The notes below the pieces were generated by a model. The model was given only the letters and a program-made list of their open reading frames with translations. It searched no databases and had not been told where the DNA came from. The position numbers were made by a program, and so were the translations under genes. From assembly GCA_965655465.1 (NCBI GenBank), contig CBFHGY010000114.1:1-5565 (forward strand): a stretch of DNA of 5,565 nt. The letters run 5' to 3'. How positions within the stretch are numbered: position 1 is the stretch's first letter; the number at the start of each line of letters is the position of its first letter. Below, piece by piece: positions 1-5,565 of the stretch. Source of the DNA: VMCP01 sp965655465. GTDB lineage: Bacteria; Bacteroidota; Bacteroidia; NS11-12g; UBA955.

Positions 1-2604
1 CGTGATATAAAAACGTATTGCGATACCGAATGGCTCGCAAACGATACTAAAAAATACCGTTCCGTATTTGATATTCATGAACTTACCTATGTGTATTGTG
101 AGGTTTCGTTCTTTAACAAATTCTATGATCAAAAAGAATGGAATATTCGGATGGATCTCATCTGCTTAGACGCAACCAACAATCAAATTTGTTCGATCAA
201 TTGCGATAGACCCATTGGTATAAATGAGCATATCGCCTACATCCGTGAAGGATGGGGAGTGAAAACTCCAACTAAATACTGGCAACCCGGTGTGTATCGT
301 TGGGAAGCCTATGTCGATGGGGAATTAATAGCAACGAAAAATTTTTACATCGAAAATGTGGGGAAAGTCAAGCAAGGCTTTAACCCTTATTTCAAAATCA
401 ATACGGTTAAATTATTTGAGGGAAATAGCGGAAAAACTAAGGAGAAAAATAAAAAGTACTATTCCGTATTCAACCCTTTAAACACCCGCTATATCTTCAC
501 CGAAATTACCGCGGAAAATCTAACCCGAAGACATACCGATTTACCCCTGGAGCTGATTTTTAACTACCGGACCAATTCTGGGTTCCTTAAAGGTCGAATT
601 ACCCAGCTCTTTTTCATCAAACCCGATGAGAATAGTTTCGTTCGCGCAGCAGGTATTGGCTCTAATATCATCGGATCTTGGTCTCGAGGGAAATATTATG
701 TAGAAATTATTTTCATGAGCGAAATGATGGCGCATGTTCCTTTTGAAATTGGCGACGATTTTGTAGAAGCAACTGACGATGATTTCAGACCTTTCACTCA
801 GTTCCTTTTGCCTGCGGCAGATCTCAATACGGAAGAAATTTCAGATCTCGCCACCGAGTCTACAGAAGTAAAGAAAAAAGGGGTAGATGAGGTGATGTTT
901 GAATTGGATTCGCTCATTGGACTTACTCCGATTAAACAAAAAATCAGAGAGTATTCCGACTATCTGCGCTTTGTGAAATTACGCAAAGAACGTGGATTTA
1001 TCGAATCTGACAGAATTAATCTCCATGCGGTTTTTAAAGGAAATCCAGGTACCGGTAAAACCACCGTGGCCCGATTATTAGGTCAGATTTATAAAGAATT
1101 AGGATTGTTGAAAAAAGGCCATGTACACGAAGTAGATCGCGCGGATCTGGTAGCCGAATACATCGGACAAACTGCCCCAAAGACCAAAGAGGCCATTAAA
1201 AAAGCCAAAGATGGTATCCTATTTATAGATGAAGCATATTCTTTAGCGCGAAAAGACGACGATAACAAAGATTTTGGTAAAGAGGTAATTGAAATCCTCT
1301 TGAAAGAGCTTTCAGATGCCGATGATATTGCAATTGTAGTAGCCGGATATCCTTCCGAAATGGAAATCTTCCTCGAATCAAATCCCGGTTTGAAAAGCAG
1401 ATTTACCGTACAATACGATTTTCCGGATTATACCCCCCAAGAATTGGTGGAAATCGCAACGTTTGCTTCCAAAAAGAGAGGTATTAACCTTTCAAATAAT
1501 GCATCAGATTCGCTCAAAAAATTTCTTACCGATCGGTACCGCGAAAGGGATAAATTCTTTGGTAATGCTCGATTGGTGAATTCTATGTTAGATGAAGCAA
1601 AAATCAATCTAGGACTTCGAGTAATGAAAACAGATAATCCGGAAGCCCTAGATGCCGCTGCATTATCGACCCTCGAAAAAGAAGATTTCGATAAAATATT
1701 TGCAGAGAAAACCCGTGTACTTCCCGAAATACCCATTGATGAAGAACTACTCAAAGAATCCTTAACTAAGCTCAAAGGCATGATAGGTCTAGAGCAAGTG
1801 AAAGAAGAAATTGAAGAACTCGTTAAACTGGTTCGCTTTTACAAAAGCATGGGAAAAGATGTCCGTAAAACCTTTTCGCTGCATTCGGTATTCTCCGGTA
1901 ATCCTGGAACCGGAAAAACAACCGTGGCGCGTATTTTAGCTCAAATTTATAAGGCATTGGGCATCCTCGAGCGAGGTCATTTGGTGGAATGCGATCGACA
2001 ATCGTTAGTGGGTGGATATGTAGGCCAAACCGCCATAAAAACGTCGGAACTTATAAATAAAGCGATGGGTGGCGTGCTTTTTGTCGATGAAGCCTATAGT
2101 TTAACCGAAGGCGGAGGCGGTGATTTTGGTCGCGAAGCCGTTGAAACCCTTCTGAAACGTATGGAAGATCGCCGTGGTGAATTCATTGTAATTGCTGCCG
2201 GTTATACCCAAAACATGGAGCGATTTATGGAATCCAACCCAGGTCTTAAATCTCGTTTTGACCGCGTTTTTAACTTTACCGATTTTTCGGCAGACGATCT
2301 CTATACCATTGCGATTAATCAATTAAACGAACAACAAATAACTCCAGAACCCAAAGCAGCCGATCATATCATGCGATATATTGACTTTCTGTACCGAACA
2401 CGAGATAAGTATTTTGGAAATGGACGTAGTGTAAGACGATTCATTGAAGAAGCCGTGCGGAATCAACATTTGCGATTAGCCGAGCTCGATGAAAAAGAAA
2501 GGACAGATAAAATCATTCACGTACTTACCTATGAAGATGTTCATGAATTCAATACAGAAGTGAAACCCAACATTGCCAGCGGTGGCATCGGTTTCAGAGT
2601 TTAA
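1..2604 (+). CDS. Twin CbbX/SpoVK-type AAA+ ATPase with duplicated N-terminal beta-rich module (5' end outside window)
   Basis: The frame is open from nt 1 to the TAA at 2602-2604, giving 867 visible residues (numbered here from nt 1). The GTG at nt 91 is internal to the first module, so the true start lies upstream of the window. Order of parts: two similar beta-rich modules (about residues 2-121 and 136-255), a linker, AAA+ domain D1 (about 300-545) and AAA+ domain D2 (about 585-830). D1 has Walker A GNPGTGKTT (347-355), pore-loop Tyr387 in YIGQTA, Walker B ILFIDE (406-411), arginine finger Arg467 in SNPGLKSRF and a sensor-2 Arg524. D2 has the same set: Walker A 633-641, Tyr673, VLFVDE 692-697, Arg752 and Arg809. 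Both sites therefore look able to hydrolyse ATP. The family (CbbX, SpoVK, EccA-like) forms hexameric rings that pull on or remodel protein substrates; CbbX reactivates Rubisco. No Rubisco or secretion gene is in view, so the substrate is unknown. No signal peptide or membrane segment is visible in the part present, so it is probably cytosolic. The class call is firm; the biological role is open. Confidence 0.93.
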   Translation, partial: RDIKTYCDTEWLANDTKKYRSVFDIHELTYVYCEVSFFNKFYDQKEWNIRMDLICLDATNNQICSINCDRPIGINEHIAYIREGWGVKTPTKYWQPGVYRWEAYVDGELIATKNFYIENVGKVKQGFNPYFKINTVKLFEGNSGKTKEKNKKYYSVFNPLNTRYIFTEITAENLTRRHTDLPLELIFNYRTNSGFLKGRITQLFFIKPDENSFVRAAGIGSNIIGSWSRGKYYVEIIFMSEMMAHVPFEIGDDFVEATDDDFRPFTQFLLPAADLNTEEISDLATESTEVKKKGVDEVMFELDSLIGLTPIKQKIREYSDYLRFVKLRKERGFIESDRINLHAVFKGNPGTGKTTVARLLGQIYKELGLLKKGHVHEVDRADLVAEYIGQTAPKTKEAIKKAKDGILFIDEAYSLARKDDDNKDFGKEVIEILLKELSDADDIAIVVAGYPSEMEIFLESNPGLKSRFTVQYDFPDYTPQELVEIATFASKKRGINLSNNASDSLKKFLTDRYRERDKFFGNARLVNSMLDEAKINLGLRVMKTDNPEALDAAALSTLEKEDFDKIFAEKTRVLPEIPIDEELLKESLTKLKGMIGLEQVKEEIEELVKLVRFYKSMGKDVRKTFSLHSVFSGNPGTGKTTVARILAQIYKALGILERGHLVECDRQSLVGGYVGQTAIKTSELINKAMGGVLFVDEAYSLTEGGGGDFGREAVETLLKRMEDRRGEFIVIAAGYTQNMERFMESNPGLKSRFDRVFNFTDFSADDLYTIAINQLNEQQITPEPKAADHIMRYIDFLYRTRDKYFGNGRSVRRFIEEAVRNQHLRLAELDEKERTDKIIHVLTYEDVHEFNTEVKPNIASGGIGFRV
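4..363 (+). other. N-terminal beta-rich module, copy 1, of the AAA+ protein
   Basis: This is a protein-level repeat unit of about 120 residues. It runs from an 'IK-T-Y' segment through KKYRSVFD and a stretch of alternating hydrophobic residues (YVYCEVSFF) to W-x-PGVYRWEAYVDGE and FYIENVG. Alternating hydrophobic residues and conserved W-x-x-G-x-Y suggest a beta-sandwich. It aligns by eye with copy 2 at nt 406-765: KKYRSVF matches KKYYSVF, and the W-x-x-G-x-Y segment near the end matches W-x-x-G-x-Y. The left boundary lies close to the window edge, so the copy may extend a few residues upstream, and further copies could exist there. Substrate or partner binding is inferred only from its position ahead of a AAA+ motor. 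Confidence 0.6.
406..765 (+). other. N-terminal beta-rich module, copy 2, of the AAA+ protein
   Basis: This is the second copy of the module, beginning VKLFEG, then KKYYSVFN and a strand-like segment (RYIFTEITAEN), and ending with SWSRGKYYVEIIFM and PFEIGDDFVE. The copies share spacing and hydrophobic pattern but few identical residues, so the duplication is old. A linker of about 45 residues (nt 766-900), rich in acidic residues and ending in a short lysine cluster, separates it from AAA+ domain D1. No enzyme motif is visible. Confidence 0.6.
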
Positions 2605-2623
2605 TACTTCAAATTATCAATTT

Positions 2624-2659
2624 AATTCCCCTTGCGAATACATCCCAAGGGGAATTTTT
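2624..2659 (+). terminator. Intrinsic terminator between convergent genes
   Basis: A perfect 11-bp inverted repeat (AATTCCCCTTG at 2624-2634 and CAAGGGGAATT at 2646-2656) encloses an 11-nt loop. The right arm runs into five consecutive T residues (2655-2659). It begins 20 nt after the AAA+ gene stop, so it fits a rho-independent terminator for that gene. It also lies 15 nt past the stop of the opposing propeller gene. Read on the - strand the stem is followed only by ATTAAATTG, a weak U tract, so termination from that side would be less efficient. Confidence 0.82.
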
Positions 2660-2670
2660 CTGGGAAGATA

Positions 2671-3615
2671 TTATTTCAGCCATTTAGCTGGCAAACGAAA
2701 TAGCGCTTCTGATTGTGATTTTCGGGACTCTGTACTTAATAAGAATATATCGGCTGCAACATCGTAATGCAAGCCCTCTACTTGAGCCGGTTTTAAATCG
2801 ATTTTCTGGCGTTTAAATCCCTTCAAATCCGATTTGCGTACACTTCCGAGATATTGTTTACCGCTTGGGGCATATCCGCAAACCGCAATGCGATCTTTCC
2901 AAAAGGTGGCATCCGTAACCAGGAATTTTGGATTGAATGTGCCTACGGTTTCTGCAAGAAAACTCCCTCCTTTATTGGGTAGTTGGTACATCGTACAAGC
3001 CAAATTTTTCCAATTTTTACTCAACAATAAAATACGCTCACCATCGATCAAAAGCGCCTCACAATCAAAATTATGCAATTTTCTCGCCTTGAAATTATTT
3101 TGTTTGGGATATTCAAAAGTGATTTCAGTCCAATGCATCGTGGATCGATCTATTCGAAGGGCATCGCTGGATCGAACCTGCATAAGCGAATCTATATTCA
3201 AAGGTCCCCATAATTCCTTTAGGGAAATTTTTAAAATCTTTAAATCGGTGCGATTGCCTCGATTATTTCCGAAATCACCTAAGTACAAAAATCTACCATC
3301 ACTCTCCAATGCTTCCCAATCAACATTTTTGGCTGAAATTTTGAAGCGAATAAAATCCCCTTCTGAAAAGGACCGCAATGAATCCCGCCATAATCGATAT
3401 GCCGGATTCCGCAATAAAATGAGTTCAGATGGATTTTGACTGTCGTTGATAGACCAAATACCATGCTGGGTCTCACATAATGCCGAAGTTTCTGATAGGA
3501 AAGAGGGCAATTTATGTAAGATTAAAGAATTTTCACCCAATTGCGCATGCAATCCGATAGGTAATAATCCGAAAAGTAATCCGTAAAAAAAATTAAGAAT
3601 TTTTGGGACTTTCAT
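2671..3615 (-). CDS. Exported protein of unknown function, probable beta-propeller
   Basis: This is a 314-residue protein with a clear signal peptide: Lys2 and Lys5, a hydrophobic core (residues 6-22), and a likely signal peptidase I site after LHA (24) before Gln25. The start is well supported, because an in-frame TAA lies 15 nt upstream and no other start codon falls between. The mature part repeats a motif with an acidic residue before a small-hydrophobic pair: SETSAL (41-46), DWEAL (99-103), DCEAL (184-188) and VEGL (279-282). Each is followed by a beta-strand pattern such as FLYLGDFGNN (109-118) or ILLLSKNW (195-202). This spacing resembles propellers of the SdiA-regulated or phytase-like kind, which are common in Bacteroidota exported proteins; that link is from memory, not a search. 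There is no lipobox cysteine at the cleavage site and no recognisable type IX secretion C-terminal domain, since the chain ends LFRLPAKWLK. The periplasm is the most likely location. The gene overlaps the upstream helicase gene by 23 nt. No function is assigned. Confidence 0.85.
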   Translation of the reverse strand: MKVPKILNFFYGLLFGLLPIGLHAQLGENSLILHKLPSFLSETSALCETQHGIWSINDSQNPSELILLRNPAYRLWRDSLRSFSEGDFIRFKISAKNVDWEALESDGRFLYLGDFGNNRGNRTDLKILKISLKELWGPLNIDSLMQVRSSDALRIDRSTMHWTEITFEYPKQNNFKARKLHNFDCEALLIDGERILLLSKNWKNLACTMYQLPNKGGSFLAETVGTFNPKFLVTDATFWKDRIAVCGYAPSGKQYLGSVRKSDLKGFKRQKIDLKPAQVEGLHYDVAADIFLLSTESRKSQSEALFRLPAKWLK

Positions 3616-5565
3616 CTTTTGCGTTCCTTAAGTAAATCATTTTAGCAATTTTCAACTGAAAATAACTAAACATATTAAATTGGATTCTGATTTCACTCAA
3701 ACTTAAGCTCCAATCTATTCCGTATGATTCTATAGTTTTTAAAACCGTGGGATCTATTAAATCATTTGCTTCCAAAGATCCGGATTCTACCAATTTCGAC
3801 AAATGAGTTTCAACTGTAGATACTGCTAAACTTCGCTCTTGAGCAATTTCTTTGGCGCATTTATAACGATTCCAAAGCTCTAATGTATGCATGAGAGTAG
3901 GTGTGGTATTAGGTATTTCCTCGGTTTCTCCAGAATGGTTTTTTATGGTATCGGCTTTCGTAAAAACGGGAATAGAAACAGTTTCAGGATGTAAAGGCTG
4001 ATTCAGATATTTCAATTGAAGTAGTTGTTCTCGCTTATTAACCGTAGCACGCACCAACTCCTCAACCGCCAAATGCCAACGTTTACTTTTTGATTTTTGT
4101 GCATACGTTGCCGATAATTCCATAGAGGCTTTCAATAAAATTTGGTCGATTTGAATTACGCAATATTCAATGGCTTTCCTAGCCCGCTCAAACAAAGCAA
4201 GCTCCATTTCTTCAACGGAATCTTGCCCCTTGAAGATGTGCATCAATTCGGTTCGGAATTTTAACATGATCCGCTCCAATTCATTCGTTTTCGACAGGTA
4301 TAATGGGTATAATCTCGAAATTTCCACAGGCAGTTTATCTCCATGGTTGCGTTCTAATTTAAAATACCAATTGCTGCAATAAGTACGTAAAAGCTCAAAT
4401 TCAAACTTTTGAAGCAATTTCTGTTTGGCATGTTGTCGTTTCTCGGACTCTAATAAGCTTGGTAATTCATCCACAGGCGCATTTTTTGCCGAATATTCTA
4501 TAATACGCGAATCGATAATAATATTCCGACCGCTAATACCGCTTTTTAAATACAATCCATCCAAAGATACTGCTCGACTTAAAGCCACATAAACCTGACC
4601 AGGTGCAAAGGAACGCTCAGCATCGATAATTACTTTTTCTAATGTCAATCCCTGACTTTTATGAATAGTAATGGCCCATGCCAATTTTAATGGAAAATGT
4701 TTGAAATTTCCAATTTCCTCCTGAATTACGGAGTCGGTACCTTTGTCAATAACATATTTTAGGTTTTGCCAATTTTCCCGTTCAACTTCTATTAATCGTC
4801 CGTTTACCGGATCTTCTACCACGATTTTATCGCCGTTTAATTCCGAAACAATACCAATTTTCCCGTTATAATATTTCTTTTCTCCCGTAGTATCGTTCTT
4901 CACAAACATAACCTGCGCACCAACTTTTAATTTTAAAATGGGTTCGATTGGATACTGATTTTCAAAAAAATCTCCCTGAATTTCAGCATGATACGTGGTG
5001 TGAATACCCTGTAAAGCGGTTAGTTTTTCTTCATTGATTCGTTCCGCAGTAGCATTATGACTACAAAGCGTTACAAATCCGTCTTCATCGGGTTCGAAAT
5101 CAGGTTGAAATCGTTCTTGCAGCAACTCATAATCGCCTTGTTCCAAACTTGCATTACGGATATTATTAAGCAATCCAATAAAGGCCCGATTGGTTTGTCG
5201 GTACACTTTATTTAATTTTAATTGTAAGATATTCAACGACTCATAAACCCGGGAATCAAAGAAAAATTCAGATTTATAAAACAAATCCAACACCATTTTT
5301 TCATGGTTACGAACTACCGGTGGCAATTGAAATAGATCCCCAATAAGGAGAATTTGAACGCCACCAAATGGGAGGAAATTTCTGCGACTGAAGCGCAGCG
5401 ATTCATCGATGGCATCGAATAAATCACACCGCACCATACTAATTTCATCAATAATCAATAATTCAAGATTCTTAAATAAATCTAATTTTGTTTTTTGATA
5501 GCGAAAATGCGATTGCAACATGGGAATATTCTGTGCAATATTCGGATCTACTTCCTCAATCGTTG
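3593..5565 (-). CDS. Pif1/RecD-like superfamily 1 DNA helicase with C-terminal RecQ-type HTH (5' end outside window)
   Basis: The frame is open from the right edge to the TAA at 3593-3595. ATG at 5521 is only an internal methionine, because 14 further codons lie ahead of it and the Walker A motif that every such helicase needs must be farther upstream. Numbering from that ATG, the motifs are Walker B DEISMV (25-30), motif III GDLFQLPPV (61-69), YRQ (107-109), an SH3-like insert starting LKVGAQVMFVKND (198-210), HKSQG (287-291) and VALSRA (312-317). These are the signature motifs of Pif1/RecD2/Dda-type helicases, which translocate 5' to 3' on single-stranded DNA using ATP. A hydrophilic, mostly helical region (about 355-540) follows. 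Then comes a helix-turn-helix segment (about 544-600, with EIAQERSLAVSTVETHLSKL) resembling the HTH found at the C-terminus of some RecQ helicases. The likely role is DNA replication, repair or recombination in the cytosol. The HTH probably binds DNA, by inference. The gene's 3' end overlaps the propeller gene. Confidence 0.92.
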   Translation of the reverse strand, partial: TIEEVDPNIAQNIPMLQSHFRYQKTKLDLFKNLELLIIDEISMVRCDLFDAIDESLRFSRRNFLPFGGVQILLIGDLFQLPPVVRNHEKMVLDLFYKSEFFFDSRVYESLNILQLKLNKVYRQTNRAFIGLLNNIRNASLEQGDYELLQERFQPDFEPDEDGFVTLCSHNATAERINEEKLTALQGIHTTYHAEIQGDFFENQYPIEPILKLKVGAQVMFVKNDTTGEKKYYNGKIGIVSELNGDKIVVEDPVNGRLIEVERENWQNLKYVIDKGTDSVIQEEIGNFKHFPLKLAWAITIHKSQGLTLEKVIIDAERSFAPGQVYVALSRAVSLDGLYLKSGISGRNIIIDSRIIEYSAKNAPVDELPSLLESEKRQHAKQKLLQKFEFELLRTYCSNWYFKLERNHGDKLPVEISRLYPLYLSKTNELERIMLKFRTELMHIFKGQDSVEEMELALFERARKAIEYCVIQIDQILLKASMELSATYAQKSKSKRWHLAVEELVRATVNKREQLLQLKYLNQPLHPETVSIPVFTKADTIKNHSGETEEIPNTTPTLMHTLELWNRYKCAKEIAQERSLAVSTVETHLSKLVESGSLEANDLIDPTVLKTIESYGIDWSLSLSEIRIQFNMFSYFQLKIAKMIYLRNAKDESPKNS
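3625..3629 (-). promoter_or_regulatory. Possible ribosome binding site for the propeller gene
   Basis: On the - strand AAGGA lies 9 nt before the ATG at 3615, inside the last codons of the helicase gene. The spacing is slightly long. Bacteroidota often start translation without a Shine-Dalgarno sequence, so it may be chance. It also fits re-initiation by ribosomes finishing the helicase. Confidence 0.35.

Noticed and set aside
91..93. GTG as the start of the AAA+ gene.
   Set aside because: The frame is open back to nt 1 and the upstream residues align with the second N-terminal module, so the gene begins before the window.
1428..1781. A 117-codon open frame on the - strand inside the AAA+ gene.
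   Set aside because: Serine-rich, low-complexity translation antisense to a conserved AAA+ region; a coding shadow.
2573..2767. A 64-codon + strand frame running from the AAA+ gene end through the terminator.
   Set aside because: It crosses the terminator hairpin and overlaps the end of the propeller gene; no recognisable protein features.
2834..3439. A 201-codon open frame on the + strand opposite the propeller gene.
   Set aside because: Its translation is rich in Ser, Arg, Lys and Cys with no domain pattern, and it lies wholly antisense to a gene with a clear signal peptide and motifs.
3698..3705. TAAGTTTG on the - strand, matching the Bacteroidota -7 promoter pattern TAnnTTTG, about 85 nt before the propeller start.
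   Set aside because: No TTG-type -33 element lies at the expected spacing, and it is inside helicase coding sequence; a short match like this is expected by chance.
5519..5521. ATG as the start of the helicase gene.
   Set aside because: The frame stays open to the edge and the protein would lack Walker A; the real start must be upstream.
1..5565. A defence island, mobile element or CRISPR locus, prompted by the AAA+ and helicase genes side by side.
   Set aside because: No nuclease, transposase, integrase, direct repeats or array is visible, the two genes converge rather than form an operon, and the helicase looks like a housekeeping Bacteroidota type.

Overview
The window looks like chromosomal DNA from a member of the Bacteroidota. 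The evidence is moderately AT-rich coding DNA, an exported protein whose signal peptide ends in the 'HAQ' style common in that phylum, and a Pif1/RecD-like helicase with a C-terminal RecQ-type helix-turn-helix, an arrangement I associate with Bacteroidota. The genus cannot be named from the sequence. No mobile element, CRISPR array, tRNA or rRNA is visible.

The layout is three protein genes in a convergent arrangement, with almost no non-coding DNA. On the + strand, nt 1-2604 hold the 3' part of a long gene whose start lies before the window. It encodes a protein with two tandem copies of a beta-rich module followed by two complete AAA+ domains of the CbbX/SpoVK type. A short gap (2605-2670) holds a strong hairpin with a T tract, which terminates this gene. 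On the - strand, reading from the right edge, nt 5565-3593 hold most of a Pif1/RecD-like superfamily 1 helicase; its Walker A region lies beyond the window. The helicase gene overlaps by 23 nt the start of a gene (3615-2671) for a 314-residue exported protein, probably a beta-propeller.

The helicase and propeller genes probably share one transcript and may be translationally coupled, although a DNA helicase and an exported protein have no obvious shared job. The AAA+ gene points the opposite way and is transcribed separately. Nothing in the window links the three genes into one pathway. The most interesting item is the AAA+ protein: a twin CbbX-type motor with both ATPase sites intact, no Rubisco gene in view, and a duplicated N-terminal module that may recognise its substrate. 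No stretch longer than 300 bases lacks a gene.
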